A DNA stretch of 64,000 bases from Pseudomonas alkylphenolica (GCF_000746525.1 NZ_CP009048.1:5655501-5719500); one strand, 5' to 3'. Counted from the first letter of the stretch, positions 26,468 through 35,974 are shown. Numbers and translations are program-made. The notes: generated by a model from the letters alone, not told the origin.

Positions 26468-27466
26468 TTACTTCTTTGCAACGTTGCCGTTGTGGTTCAG
26501 ACCCAGGTCTGCCAGGGCTTTTTCAGCCACTTTGGCAGGCAGCGGGATGTAACCGTCCTTCACGACAACCTGCTGGCCTGCTTGCGACAGAACCAGTTTG
26601 ACGAACTCGGCTTCCAGCGGGGCCAGAGGCTTGTTCGGCGCCTTGTTGACGTAGACGTAGAGGAAACGCGACAGCGGGTAGGTGCCGTTCAGGGCGTTGG
26701 CTTCGTTGTCTTCAACGAATGCGCCACCTTCCTTCTTGGCCAGAGGTACGGTCTTGACGCTGGCGGTCTTGTAGCCGATGCCCGAGTAACCGATGCCGTT
26801 CAGCGAGCTGCTGATCGACTGCACGACCGAAGCCGAGCCAGGTTGTTCGTTGACGTTAGGCTTGAAGTCACCTTTGCACAGGGCTTCTTCCTTGAAGTAG
26901 CCGTAGGTGCCGGATACCGAGTTACGACCGAACAGTTGCACCGGCTTGTTGGCCAGGTCGCCGGTCACACCCAGATCACCCCAGGTTTTCACATCGGCTT
27001 TGGCGCCGCACAGACGGGTCGAGGAGAAGATCGCATCGACCTGGGCCATGGTCAGGCCTTTGATCGGGTTGTCCTTGTGCACGAATACGGCCAGGGCGTC
27101 GACGGCAACCGGGATGGCGGTTGGCTTGTAGCCGTACTTCTGTTCGAACGCCTGCAGCTCGACGTCCTTCATCTTGCGGCTCATCGGGCCGAGGTTGGCG
27201 GTGCCTTCGGTCAGCGCCGGTGGCGCGGTGGAGGAACCGGCAGCCTGAATCTGGATGTTTACGTTCGGGTATTCCTTCTTGTAGGCCTCAGCCCACAGAG
27301 TCATAAGGTTCGCCAGGGTATCGGAACCGACGCTGGAGAGGTTGCCCGACACACCGGTGGTCTTGGTGTAGGTCGGAATAGCAGGGTCAACAGCGGCCAC
27401 CGCATTGGCGGTGGCAACGCCAGCGGCGACGAAAGTCAGGGCCGCCATCAAACGCTTCAGTTTCAT
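26468..27466 (-). CDS. pstS: Periplasmic phosphate-binding protein PstS
   Basis: 332 residues with a signal peptide ending about ANAVAA (residue 25). PBP-like phosphate-binding fold with [11 protein letters not shown] and [13 protein letters not shown] contributing to the phosphate pocket, SRKMKD, and [12 protein letters not shown]. It captures phosphate for PstCAB. First gene of the operon behind a three-repeat Pho box, so strongly induced in phosphate starvation. Confidence 0.97.
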   Translation of the reverse strand: MKLKRLMAALTFVAAGVATANAVAAVDPAIPTYTKTTGVSGNLSSVGSDTLANLMTLWAEAYKKEYPNVNIQIQAAGSSTAPPALTEGTANLGPMSRKMKDVELQAFEQKYGYKPTAIPVAVDALAVFVHKDNPIKGLTMAQVDAIFSSTRLCGAKADVKTWGDLGVTGDLANKPVQLFGRNSVSGTYGYFKEEALCKGDFKPNVNEQPGSASVVQSISSSLNGIGYSGIGYKTASVKTVPLAKKEGGAFVEDNEANALNGTYPLSRFLYVYVNKAPNKPLAPLEAEFVKLVLSQAGQQVVVKDGYIPLPAKVAEKALADLGLNHNGNVAKK

Positions 27467-27525
27467 GCCTTGCTCCTAGCAGAATTTGGGTTGAGATGGA
27501 TCGGGCCCAAGTATCTGCAGGCCGC

Positions 27526-27554
27526 ATGACTACTCTATGAACCGAATGTGACAA
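27526..27554 (-). promoter_or_regulatory. Pho box of the pstS promoter
   Basis: Three half-sites on the minus strand, TTGTCAC (27548-27554), GGTTCAT (27537-27543) and TAGTCAT (27526-27532), at exact 11-base steps. Ten bases after the last is GATACT (27510-27515) as the -10 element. This is the standard geometry of PhoB-activated promoters. Confidence 0.8.
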
Positions 27555-27560
27555 TTAGAT

Positions 27561-27596
27561 GAAAGGCCATCACCGAAATCCGGGGATGGCCTTTTC
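27561..27596 (-). terminator. Terminator between pstS promoter and MFS gene
   Basis: AAGGCCATC and GATGGCCTTTT pair around a 14-base loop. On the minus strand it lies 32 bases beyond the MFS transporter stop, so it most likely ends that transcript and shields the pstS promoter from readthrough. Confidence 0.75.
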
Positions 27597-27627
27597 AAAA
27601 TGTTGCGAGGGTTGGCTTAGAGCGGTT

Positions 27628-28917
27628 TCAGCGTTTTTTCGCCAGCAGATAGATACCCACCAGCAGACCAATGGTGCAGATGCCAGCGACGTAGTAGGCC
27701 GGTGCCATCGGGCTGAACTTGAGCAGTGCGGTGACCACCATCGGCGTCAGACCACCGAAGATTGCGTAGGCCAGGTTGTAGGAAAAGGACAAACCGCTGA
27801 AACGCACCACCGGCGGGAACGCCTTGACCATGACATACGGCACCGCACCGACAATACCCACGCACAGGCCAGTCAGGGCATACAGCGGGAACATCCATTC
27901 AGGGTGGGTTGGCAGGCTGTGGTAGAAGGTCCAGGACGACGCCAGCAACAACAGGCTGCCGACGATGAACACCCGACCTGCTCCAAGGCGATCAGCCAGC
28001 GCGCCCGTGGCGATGCAACCAAAGCTGAGCAGGACGATGGCCAGGCTGTTGGCCTTCAGCGAATCGGTCGGGCTGACCTGATACAGGCTCTGCAGCAGGG
28101 CCGGAGTCATCAGGATCACCACCACGATGCCGGCCGACAGCAGCCAGGTCAGCAACATCGAGATGACGATGGCGCCACGGTGGTCACGCAACACCGCGCG
28201 CAGGGGGACTTCTTCAGCCAGCGCCTTGCGCGCCTGCATCTCGGCAAACACCGGGGTTTCGTGCAGCCAGCGGCGCAAGTACACAGCGAAGAAGCCGAAC
28301 ACCCCACCCAGCAGGAAAGGAATACGCCAGGCGTAGTCGGCAACTTCCTGCGGGCTGTAGATGCTGTTGATCAAGGTTGCCACCAGCGAGCCGAGCAAGA
28401 TCCCGGAGGTCAGCCCGGCCGTCAGGGTGCCACAGGCGTAGCCGGTGTTGCGTGCCGGCACATGCTCGGAAACAAACACCCAGGCGCCCGGCACCTCTCC
28501 GCCAATCGCCGCGCCCTGGATCACCCGCATCAGCAACAGCAGGATCGGTGCCCACATGCCGATCTGGGCGTAGGTCGGCAGCAGGCCCATGATCAGGGTC
28601 GGCACGGCCATCATGAAGATGCTCAGGGTGAACATCTTCTTGCGTCCCAGCAGGTCGCCAAAGTGGGCCATGACGATCCCGCCCAGCGGCCGCGCCAGGT
28701 AGCCGGCGGCGAAAATACCAAACGTTTGCATCAACCGTAGCCATTCCGGCATGTCGGCGGGAAAGAACAGCTTGCCGACCACGGTGGCGAAGAACACGAA
28801 AATGATGAAATCGTAGAACTCCAGCGCACCGCCCAGGGCGGAAAGCGACAGAGTTTTGTAGTCACTGCGGGTGAGCGGCCGCGAAGGCTGCGCGATACTG
28901 CCGGGCACGGAGGTCAT
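27628..28917 (-). CDS. MFS transporter, metabolite:H+ symporter family
   Basis: 429 residues and about 12 membrane helices. The N-terminus (ALGGALEFYDFIIFVFFA) and the loop ARPLGGIVMAHFGDLLGRKK are signatures of the MHS group, which includes the ProP and ShiA transporters. The substrate is not predictable from sequence; relatives carry carboxylates, betaines or proline. Conserved next to pstS in Pseudomonas, but no Pho box is seen before it. Confidence 0.9.
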   Translation of the reverse strand: MTSVPGSIAQPSRPLTRSDYKTLSLSALGGALEFYDFIIFVFFATVVGKLFFPADMPEWLRLMQTFGIFAAGYLARPLGGIVMAHFGDLLGRKKMFTLSIFMMAVPTLIMGLLPTYAQIGMWAPILLLLMRVIQGAAIGGEVPGAWVFVSEHVPARNTGYACGTLTAGLTSGILLGSLVATLINSIYSPQEVADYAWRIPFLLGGVFGFFAVYLRRWLHETPVFAEMQARKALAEEVPLRAVLRDHRGAIVISMLLTWLLSAGIVVVILMTPALLQSLYQVSPTDSLKANSLAIVLLSFGCIATGALADRLGAGRVFIVGSLLLLASSWTFYHSLPTHPEWMFPLYALTGLCVGIVGAVPYVMVKAFPPVVRFSGLSFSYNLAYAIFGGLTPMVVTALLKFSPMAPAYYVAGICTIGLLVGIYLLAKKR

Positions 28918-29289
28918 AGGTATCTCTTATTGGTATTGCTTTATTGATACTGCAGGCCGCCTGTGACGCGGGTTACGGCCTGGGAAGCCCCAAACCATAG
29001 CAAATTGCCGAAAAAAGCACATAGCAGTACATATTCAATACAACTATTCATGACTGCATGGTCGTCGCTGCGCTTTTCGCTCTATATACTGGCCGCCTGT
29101 AGGAAAGGTTGCGTCTTCTGAAGGATGTTGTGCGAAAACGCCGCTAGATATGCTTAGTCGGTTTCGCAGAGTTTCCCTTCGCCGCCTGGCAAAGCGAAAG
29201 CAGCGTAGAATAGTTGTGCTGAATCGTTTTTCGAGGCGTCTGTCATAGCGCCAACCAACGAAGCGTCACGGGTCAGAGGCACCCCCGGC
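28918..29289. other. Divergent intergenic region, no gene seen
   Basis: 372 bases between the MFS gene and the thioesterase. It is AT-richer than its surroundings near 29000-29100, with TATACT-like hexamers (around 29085-29092 on +) suited to promoters in either direction. No convincing short ORF, RNA gene or strong hairpin was found. Confidence 0.5.
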
Positions 29290-29691
29290 ATGATTGAACT
29301 CGAACAAGAAGATCCTATCCCGCAAGGCGACCTGGCCTTGCAGATCACTGCATTACCGCGTGAAACCAACGGTTTCGGCGACATTTTCGGCGGCTGGCTA
29401 GTCGCGCAGATGGACCTGGCCGGCACCGCCATGGCCAGTCGTGTCGCCGGTGGCCGGGTGGCAACCGTGGCCATCGACCGTATGGCCTTCCTGGTCCCTG
29501 TGGCCGTTGGCGCGCAGTTGTCCTTTTATACCCAGACCCTGGAAATCGGCCGCAGCTCGATCCAGATGATGGTCGAGGTGTGGAGCGACGATCCGCTGTC
29601 CAGCGAATGGCGCAAGGTCACCGAGGCTGTGTTCGTGTTCGTTGCCATTGATGGCAGCGGCCGCACCCGTTCGGTTCCTCCTCGTCGCTGA
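29290..29691 (+). CDS. Acyl-CoA thioesterase, YciA-like hotdog protein
   Basis: 133 residues, one hotdog fold. N-terminal LPRETNGFGDIFGGWLVAQMDLAG holds the loop and long helix of the YciA/acyl-CoA thioesterase family, and VDR/IDRMAFLVPVAVG the central strands. It hydrolyses short-to-medium acyl-CoA esters. It is 72 bases upstream of the mutarotase gene, same strand. A second, longer hotdog thioesterase is encoded at 59631. Confidence 0.9.
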   Translation: MIELEQEDPIPQGDLALQITALPRETNGFGDIFGGWLVAQMDLAGTAMASRVAGGRVATVAIDRMAFLVPVAVGAQLSFYTQTLEIGRSSIQMMVEVWSDDPLSSEWRKVTEAVFVFVAIDGSGRTRSVPPRR

Positions 29692-29763
29692 CACGCCTGC
29701 GCGGTAAACTCGAAGGTATGCAAGCGGTCGAAAACCGTACGGCAAACCAACGAGATCAAGCGC

Positions 29764-30660
29764 ATGTCCACACCCAAGGTCGAATCCGAACAGCACGGCG
29801 AGCTCAATTGCTGGCGCATCACCAGCGACTCTGCCGAACTGCTGGTAGCCCAGCAGGGCGCGCAGGTCCTGAGTTATCAGCGGATCGGCGAGCCGCCTTT
29901 GCTGTGGCTCAGCGAGCAGGCCATCTTCAAGCAGGGCAAATCCGTGCGCGCCGGGGTCCCGGTGTGCTGGCCCTGGTTTGGCAACCTCAAGCGCAATCCC
30001 GCAGCTGTGCAGGCCATGTACCGCGGTGAAGACGCACCGGCCCATGGCCTGGTGCGTGGTCGCGACTGGCAACTGCTGGGCATCGAAGGCAGCGGCGACA
30101 GTGTCCGGGTTGAATTCACCTTGCCCGAAACCCAGAGCGAACTCCCCGACTGGCCGCATAATGTCGAGCTCAAGCTGAGCATCGTCATGGGCAAACAGCT
30201 GACTATCACGCTCTCCAGCTACAACCTCGACAACGTCCCGGTCACCATCAGCCAGGCACTGCACAGCTACTTTGCAGTCAGCGATGTGCGTGAGGTGGTG
30301 GTAGAAGGCGTTGATGGCCTGAGCTACATCGAAACCCTGGCTGACTGGGAACAACGCACGCAACAAGGCGATCTTGGTTTTGCCGGTGAGACTGATCGCA
30401 TCTACCTGCAGACGCCTGAGCAGTTGAGCATTGTCGACCCGAACTGGAACCGGCGCATTTGCCTGAACAGCAGCGGTTCACGCTCGGCGGTGATCTGGAA
30501 CCCGTGGATCGCGCGCGCGGCCGAACTGCCGGACATGGCCGATGATGGCTGGCAGCGCATGCTGTGTATCGAGACTGCGAACGTCTGGGACGATGTGGTG
30601 ACGCTGGCACCTGGGGCAACGCATTCGCTGAGCCTGACTATCGGCAGCGAACCGCTCTAG
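29764..30660 (+). CDS. D-hexose-6-phosphate mutarotase (YeaD-like aldose 1-epimerase)
   Basis: 298 residues, a beta-sandwich galactose-mutarotase fold. Conserved GVPVCWPWFG, the catalytic histidines in DAPAHGLVRGRDW and LHSYFAVSD, and the VVIWNPW-type C-terminal motif mark the hexose-6-phosphate group rather than free-sugar mutarotases. It equilibrates alpha and beta glucose-6-phosphate, feeding glucose-6-phosphate dehydrogenase in the Entner-Doudoroff route. Confidence 0.93.
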   Translation: MSTPKVESEQHGELNCWRITSDSAELLVAQQGAQVLSYQRIGEPPLLWLSEQAIFKQGKSVRAGVPVCWPWFGNLKRNPAAVQAMYRGEDAPAHGLVRGRDWQLLGIEGSGDSVRVEFTLPETQSELPDWPHNVELKLSIVMGKQLTITLSSYNLDNVPVTISQALHSYFAVSDVREVVVEGVDGLSYIETLADWEQRTQQGDLGFAGETDRIYLQTPEQLSIVDPNWNRRICLNSSGSRSAVIWNPWIARAAELPDMADDGWQRMLCIETANVWDDVVTLAPGATHSLSLTIGSEPL

Positions 30661-30667
30661 GCCGCTA

Positions 30668-30758
30668 TCGCGGGGCAAGCCCGCTCCCACAGGGAGAACT
30701 GCACCATTCAACCTTAGGGATCAGTTCAGAGGCCAGTGGGAGCGGGCTTGCCCCGCGA
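30668..30758. repeat. REP inverted pair with long spacer
   Basis: Copies of TCGCGGGGCAAGCCCGCTCC face each other across a 43-base spacer, longer than in the other pairs. It lies between the mutarotase gene and the convergent DUF3299 gene. Confidence 0.9.
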
Positions 30759-30762
30759 TCAT

Positions 30763-31296
30763 TCAAAGATCGGCGTCTTCCACTACCCGCACCTTGGCCG
30801 CATCCATGGCATAGGCGGCGTCGGCCAGATCATTGCTGACTTTCTCGATCTTCAACGTGCCGTTGACCCACAACGGCGTATAGATATCGTCGAGCTTCAA
30901 ACCTTTGGGATAACGCACCAGCACCAACTGATTGGGTGGCGGTGGCGGTACGTGGATGCAGGCACCCGGATAGGGCACGAGGAAAAACAGCGTGCTGTTG
31001 CCCTTGGCATCGGTTTCCAGCGGCACCGGATAGCCACCCAAACGGATCTGCTTGCCGTTCATGGCAGCGACGGTTTTGTTCGAATACATCACCGCCGGCA
31101 AGCCTTTGGCCTGCTTCATGCCACCCTTCTCGGTGAAGGTACCCGTGGCTTCCGGGGTGTTGTGGTCGATCTCGGGCATCAGCTCAAGGGCTTTCTGGTC
31201 CGACTTGGGCATCAGCTCCAGCCAGTCTGTTTCCGCCAGTTCAGCGCGGGCCAGGCTGCTGATGAGCAACAGTGAAAGCAGTAATACACGGCGCAT
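30763..31296 (-). CDS. DUF3299 exported protein
   Basis: 177 residues with signal peptide MRRVLLLSLLLISSLARA. It matches the DUF3299 pattern: LPAVMYSNKTVAAMNGKQIRLGGYPVPLE followed by FFLVPYPGACIHVPPPPPNQ and a C-terminal WVNGTLKIEK segment. The family is found next to metal-related ABC transporters in other bacteria and has no established function. The ATG at 31296 is preferred; a TTG five codons upstream would lengthen the signal peptide needlessly. Confidence 0.88.
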   Translation of the reverse strand: MRRVLLLSLLLISSLARAELAETDWLELMPKSDQKALELMPEIDHNTPEATGTFTEKGGMKQAKGLPAVMYSNKTVAAMNGKQIRLGGYPVPLETDAKGNSTLFFLVPYPGACIHVPPPPPNQLVLVRYPKGLKLDDIYTPLWVNGTLKIEKVSNDLADAAYAMDAAKVRVVEDADL

Positions 31297-31340
31297 GAGA
31301 ATGCTCGGCAACGGAAATTGCCGAGCATTCTAGCCTGCTG

Positions 31341-31586
31341 TCAGTTCTTTTTGACCATACCGTAGATCACCAGAAGGACGACCGCGCCCACCAGCGCACC
31401 GAGAAAACCTGTGCCCTCGCCGGCCCGGTAGATGCCCAGCGCCTGGCCGCCGTAGGTCGCTGCGAGCGAACCGGCAATGCCGAGGAGAATGGTCATGATC
31501 CAGCCCATGCTGTCGTCGCCGGGCTTGATGAAGCGTGCCAGCAGGCCGACGATCAGGCCGATGAAGATGGTTCCGATGATACCCAT
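31341..31586 (-). CDS. GlsB/YeaQ/YmgE-family small membrane protein
   Basis: 81 residues, three membrane helices (GIIGTIFIGLIVGLLAR, GWIMTILLGIAGSLAAT, GFLGALVGAVVLLVIYGMV) separated by glycine-rich turns. Transglycosylase-associated protein family, stress-induced in many bacteria, of unknown biochemical role. The ATG at 31586 gives the family length. Confidence 0.92.
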   Translation of the reverse strand: MGIIGTIFIGLIVGLLARFIKPGDDSMGWIMTILLGIAGSLAATYGGQALGIYRAGEGTGFLGALVGAVVLLVIYGMVKKN

Positions 31587-31679
31587 GGCAATCCCTCTGA
31601 GTGAAATGGCGCATGCCAAAGCCTAGTCAGCGCTTTGGCATCCCGCCATCAGAGGGATCGCGAAGAAGGAAGGTTCCCT

Positions 31680-32762
31680 TCAGCCCTGGATCAGGGCTTC
31701 GACCTGCTGGATCTTCTGTTCCAGGGTGGCCATGTCGTCACAACGCAGGGTGGCATGACCAACCTTGCGCCCGACCTTGAAGGCCTTGCCGTAGTGATGC
31801 AGGTGGCATTCGTCGATGGCAACCACCTTGTCGACCGCCGGCACTTCGCCGATGAAGTTGAGCATGGCGCTTTCGCCGACCTTGGCGGTCGAACCCAGCG
31901 GCAGGCCGGCCACGGCGCGCAGGTGGTTTTCGAACTGGCTGCACTCGGCGCCTTCGATGGTCCAATGCCCGGAGTTGTGCACCCGTGGGGCGATCTCGTT
32001 GGCCTTCAGGCCACCGTCGACTTCAAAGAACTCGAAGGCCAGCACGCCGACATAGTCGAGCTGCTTGAGCACGCGACCGGCGTAGTCCTCGGCCAGGTTC
32101 TGCAGCATGTGGTCTTCACTGGCGACCGACAGGCGCAGGATGCCGTTCTCGTGGGTGTTGTGCACCAACGGGTAGAAACGGGTTTCGCCATCACGGGCAC
32201 GCACGGCGATCAACGAGACTTCACCGGTGAACGGCACGAAGCCTTCCAGCAGGCATGGCACGCTGCCGAGTTCGGCGAAGGTGCCTACAACATCCTCGGC
32301 AGTTCGCAGCACTTTCTGGCCTTTACCGTCATAACCCAGGGTGCGGGTCTTGAGCACAGCCGGCAGGCCGATGCTGGCCACCGCAGCATCCAGGTCGGCT
32401 TGCGACTGGATGTCGGCGAACGACGGGGTCGGAATGCCCAGGTCCTTGAACATGCTCTTTTCGAACCAGCGATCGCGGGCGATGCGCAGCGATTCGGCAC
32501 TCGGGTAGACCGGAACGAACTGCGACAGGAAGGCCACGGTTTCAGCCGGGACGCTTTCGAACTCGAAGGTGACCAGATCGACTTCGTCGGCCAACTGGCG
32601 CAGGTGATCCTGGTCGCCGTAATCGGCACGCAGGTGCTCGCCCAGTGGCGCGGCGCAAGCGTCCGGAGCCGGGTCGAGGAAGGCGAAGTTCATGCCCAGC
32701 GGCGTTCCTGCCAGGGCCAACATGCGACCCAACTGGCCGCCACCGATTACACCGATTTTCAT
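31680..32762 (-). CDS. purK: N5-carboxyaminoimidazole ribonucleotide synthase PurK
   Basis: 360 residues. ATP-grasp enzyme of purine synthesis that makes N5-CAIR from AIR, ATP and bicarbonate. N-terminal GVIGGGQLGRML, central VLKTRTLGYDGKGQ, and ATP-grasp NEIAPRVHNSGHWT motifs are intact. It starts 10 bases after purE, the upstream gene of the pair. Confidence 0.96.
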   Translation of the reverse strand: MKIGVIGGGQLGRMLALAGTPLGMNFAFLDPAPDACAAPLGEHLRADYGDQDHLRQLADEVDLVTFEFESVPAETVAFLSQFVPVYPSAESLRIARDRWFEKSMFKDLGIPTPSFADIQSQADLDAAVASIGLPAVLKTRTLGYDGKGQKVLRTAEDVVGTFAELGSVPCLLEGFVPFTGEVSLIAVRARDGETRFYPLVHNTHENGILRLSVASEDHMLQNLAEDYAGRVLKQLDYVGVLAFEFFEVDGGLKANEIAPRVHNSGHWTIEGAECSQFENHLRAVAGLPLGSTAKVGESAMLNFIGEVPAVDKVVAIDECHLHHYGKAFKVGRKVGHATLRCDDMATLEQKIQQVEALIQG

Positions 32763-32772
32763 GCTTTTGACC

Positions 32773-33264
32773 TCAGGCCTGGCGCGGATCTGGATTGTCC
32801 AGAACGTTGTCTGTCTGCTCAGCGCGGAACTGCTTCAGCACCGTGTGGAACTGCGGGTGCTTGGCCCCGAGGATGCTCGCCGAGAGCAGCGCGGCGTTGA
32901 TCGCACCGGCCTTGCCGATGGCCAGGGTGGCAACCGGAATACCGGCTGGCATCTGTACGATCGACAGCAGCGAATCGACACCGGAGAGCATCGACGACTG
33001 CACCGGTACGCCCAGAACAGGCAGGTGGGTCTTGGCCGCACACATGCCTGGCAAGTGGGCAGCGCCACCGGCTCCGGCGATGATCACCTCAATGCCACGG
33101 CCTTCAGCCTCTTCGGCATACTGGAACAGCAAGTCCGGGGTGCGGTGGGCGGAAACCACCTTGACCTCGTAGGGAATGCCGAGTTTTTCCAGCATATCGG
33201 CGGTGTGGCTAAGGGTGGACCAATCGGACTTGGAGCCCATGATCACGCCAACCAGTGCACTCAT
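32773..33264 (-). CDS. purE: N5-CAIR mutase PurE
   Basis: 163 residues, class I PurE, which moves the carboxyl group of N5-CAIR to C4 in purine synthesis. Active-site motifs: MGSKSDW (residues 9-15), VSAHRTPD and [11 protein letters not shown]. The start at 33264 gives the canonical N-terminus [15 protein letters not shown] terminator-like hairpin lies in the 120 bases upstream (see findings). Confidence 0.97.
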   Translation of the reverse strand: MSALVGVIMGSKSDWSTLSHTADMLEKLGIPYEVKVVSAHRTPDLLFQYAEEAEGRGIEVIIAGAGGAAHLPGMCAAKTHLPVLGVPVQSSMLSGVDSLLSIVQMPAGIPVATLAIGKAGAINAALLSASILGAKHPQFHTVLKQFRAEQTDNVLDNPDPRQA

Positions 33265-33308
33265 CGTCGAGCCTCTTCTCTTGGGCGCCCGCAGGCGCGT
33301 CAAAAAAC

Positions 33309-33342
33309 AACAAGCCACGCGGGACAACCGGCGTGGCTTGTT
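33309..33342 (-). terminator. Terminator-like hairpin in the purE leader
   Basis: AACAAGCCACGC and GCGTGGCTTGTT form a perfect 12-bp stem around a 10-base loop, followed on the minus strand by GTTTTTTG. It lies 45-78 bases before the purE start and 124 after the LysR stop, so it either ends the LysR transcript or acts as an attenuator of purEK. Confidence 0.85.
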
Positions 33343-33465
33343 ATACGAATTAGGGTCGGGGGAAGCCGACCGAAGGCCGCGCAGTATACCGCAAAGCAGT
33401 GCGTTTAATGCACCCTGACGACCAACTGTCGGCCTTATTTTTCGGGGCTTTGGCTGACTTTTGAG

Positions 33466-34371
33466 TCAAGCTGTCGCCGGCCCGCCCTCCAGCTTGCGCC
33501 AGAGCAAGCGTACGTTGGCTTTGCGCACCAGCGCACAGCGGTACAGACGAATTTCCAGCGGCACGTGCCACTGGCTGCCGCCACAGATCACCAGCTCACC
33601 CCGCTCAAGCTCGGCGCGCGCCGACAGCCGCGGCACCCAGGCGATGCCCAGGCCTTCCAGCGCCATGCTCTTGAGGCTGTCGGCCATGGCCGTCTCGTAC
33701 ACCGTGGTAAAACGCAGATTGCGCTGGCGCAGCAGCAGATTGACCGAGCGGCCGAGAAACGCCCCGGCGCTATAGGCCAGCAACGGCACACTGCCGTCAC
33801 CTTCGAGATCGAACAACGGCTTGCCTTCAGCGTCGGCGGCGCACACCGGGAGCATTTCGGTGTTGCCCATATGCAGCGACGGGAAGATTTCCGCGTCCAT
33901 CTGCAGCGCGGCATCCGGGTCGTAGAACGCCAGCATCAAGTCGCAACCGCCTTCACGCAGGGCGTGCACCGCGTCGCCAACGTTGGTGGCCACCAGCCGC
34001 GTGGCGATGTTCAGGCCATCGTTGCGCAACTGGGCGATCCAGCGCGGGAAGAACCCCAGCGCCAGGGAGTGAGCGGCCGACACCTGAATCACCTCGCCCT
34101 GCCCGCCTTCCAGATGATGCAGATGGCGCAACACTTCGCCCAACTGATCGACCACGGTGCGCGCCGTCACCAGGAACAATTGGCCGGCCGCCGTCAGTTC
34201 GATCGGCGTGCGCGAGCGGTTGACCAGGGTCAGCCCCAGCGCGGCCTCAAGGCTGCGAATACGGCGGCTGAAGGCCGGCTGGGTCACAAAGCGGCGCTCG
34301 GCCGCCTGGGAAAAGCTACGGGTCGCCGCCAGGGCACTGAAGTCTTCCAGCCATTTGCTTTCGAGGTTCAT
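33466..34371 (-). CDS. LysR-type regulator divergent from aspA
   Basis: 301 residues. N-terminal helix-turn-helix (about 1-62, with QPAFSRRIRSLEAALG) and a LysR substrate-binding domain. Start at 34371 (MNLESKWLEDF); 11 upstream residues are less plausible. Divergence from aspartate ammonia-lyase suggests it controls aspA, with an inverted repeat between them. The effector is unknown. Confidence 0.92.
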   Translation of the reverse strand: MNLESKWLEDFSALAATRSFSQAAERRFVTQPAFSRRIRSLEAALGLTLVNRSRTPIELTAAGQLFLVTARTVVDQLGEVLRHLHHLEGGQGEVIQVSAAHSLALGFFPRWIAQLRNDGLNIATRLVATNVGDAVHALREGGCDLMLAFYDPDAALQMDAEIFPSLHMGNTEMLPVCAADAEGKPLFDLEGDGSVPLLAYSAGAFLGRSVNLLLRQRNLRFTTVYETAMADSLKSMALEGLGIAWVPRLSARAELERGELVICGGSQWHVPLEIRLYRCALVRKANVRLLWRKLEGGPATA

Positions 34372-34436
34372 CTGTCTCTCCAGGCATGCACCAAAATGGC
34401 ACACGCTCGAATGTCGGTTGGCGTCACATCAACCAT

Positions 34437-34453
34437 TATGCCGTTTGTGCATA
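34437..34453. promoter_or_regulatory. Candidate LysR operator between LysR gene and aspA
   Basis: TATGC-CGTTTGT-GCATA has perfect 5-bp arms with a 7-base spacer, including the T-N11-A form of LysR sites. It lies 66 bases upstream of the regulator start and about 97 before aspA. Confidence 0.55.
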
Positions 34454-34549
34454 GGTTAGCGTGCAACAGCATTGGCCGCAAAATCGGCGCAGGCCTAGGA
34501 TTGGCGCCATTCCGGCATGTGCCGGGCCTAACACGAGATGATATTTATC

Positions 34550-35974
34550 ATGTCCGCTGCTGCATCGTTCCGCGTCGAAAAAGACCTGCTTGGCACCCTT
34601 GAAGTCCCAGCTGATGCCTACTACGGCATCCAGACCCTGCGCGCTGCCAACAACTTCCACCTCTCCGGTGTTCCGCTGTCGCACTACCCCAAGCTGGTTG
34701 TCGCCCTGGCGATGGTCAAGCAGGCGGCTGCCGACGCCAACCGTGAGCTGGGTCACCTGAGCGATGCCAAGCACGCCGCCATCAGCGAGGCTTGCGCCCG
34801 TCTGATCCGCGGTGACTACCACGAGCAGTTCGTGGTCGACATGATTCAAGGCGGTGCTGGTACTTCTACCAACATGAACGCCAACGAAGTCATCGCCAAC
34901 ATTGCGCTGGAGGCCATGGGTCACCAGAAGGGCGAGTACAAGTACCTGCACCCGAACAACGACGTGAACATGGCGCAGTCGACCAACGACGCCTACCCGA
35001 CTGCGATCCGTCTGGGTCTGCTGCTCGGTCACGATGCGCTGCTGGCCAGCCTCGACAGCCTGATTCAGGCCTTCGCCGCCAAAGGCAAGGAATTCGACCA
35101 CGTACTGAAGATGGGCCGCACCCAGCTGCAGGACGCCGTGCCGATGACCCTGGGCCAGGAATTCCGTGCCTTCGCCACCACCATGACCGAAGACCTCAAC
35201 CGTCTGCGTTCCCTGGCGCCAGAGCTGCTGACCGAAATCAACCTGGGCGGTACCGCCATCGGTACCGGCATCAACGCCGACCCGGGCTACCAGATGCTGG
35301 CCGTCCAGCGCCTGGCAACCATCAGCGGCCAGCCGCTGGTACCGGCTGCCGACCTGATCGAAGCCACCTCGGACATGGGCGCCTTCGTCCTGTTCTCGGG
35401 CATGCTCAAGCGTACCGCGGTCAAGCTGTCGAAGATCTGCAACGACCTGCGCCTGCTGTCCAGCGGCCCGCGTACCGGTATCAACGAGATCAACCTGCCA
35501 GCGCGTCAGCCAGGCAGCTCGATCATGCCAGGCAAGGTCAACCCGGTAATCCCGGAAGCCGTTAACCAGGTGGCCTTCGCCATCATGGGCAACGACCTGG
35601 CCCTGACTGTCGCTGCCGAAGGCGGCCAGCTGCAACTGAACGTGATGGAACCGCTGATCGCCTACAAGATCTTCGATTCGATCCGCCTGCTGCAACGCGC
35701 CATGGACATGCTGCGCGAGCACTGCATCGTCGGCATCACCGCCAACGAACAGCGCTGCCGTGAACTGGTCGAACACTCGATCGGCCTGGTCACCGCCCTG
35801 AACCCGTACATCGGCTACGAAAACGCCACCCGTATCGCTGCCATCGCCCTGGAAAGCGGCCGTGGTGTGCTGGAACTGGTCCGCGAGGAAGGCCTGCTGG
35901 ACGAAGAGATGCTCAACGACATCCTGCGTCCGGAAAACATGATTGCTCCGCGTCTGGTGCCGCTGAAGGCGTAA
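34550..35974 (+). CDS. aspA: Aspartate ammonia-lyase
   Basis: 474 residues, fumarase/aspartase superfamily. Conserved substrate and catalytic segments: TSTNMNANEV, SSxxMPGKVNP signature (GSSIMPGKVNPVIPE, about 320-335) with the catalytic serine loop, and TKN-type MAQSTNDAYPT. It converts aspartate to fumarate and ammonia. The ATG at 34550 starts MSAAASFRVEKDLLG; an ATG four codons upstream is less likely. Fumarase is excluded by AspA-specific segments such as GTLEVPADAYYGIQT. Asparaginase follows on the same strand. Confidence 0.96.
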   Translation: MSAAASFRVEKDLLGTLEVPADAYYGIQTLRAANNFHLSGVPLSHYPKLVVALAMVKQAAADANRELGHLSDAKHAAISEACARLIRGDYHEQFVVDMIQGGAGTSTNMNANEVIANIALEAMGHQKGEYKYLHPNNDVNMAQSTNDAYPTAIRLGLLLGHDALLASLDSLIQAFAAKGKEFDHVLKMGRTQLQDAVPMTLGQEFRAFATTMTEDLNRLRSLAPELLTEINLGGTAIGTGINADPGYQMLAVQRLATISGQPLVPAADLIEATSDMGAFVLFSGMLKRTAVKLSKICNDLRLLSSGPRTGINEINLPARQPGSSIMPGKVNPVIPEAVNQVAFAIMGNDLALTVAAEGGQLQLNVMEPLIAYKIFDSIRLLQRAMDMLREHCIVGITANEQRCRELVEHSIGLVTALNPYIGYENATRIAAIALESGRGVLELVREEGLLDEEMLNDILRPENMIAPRLVPLKA

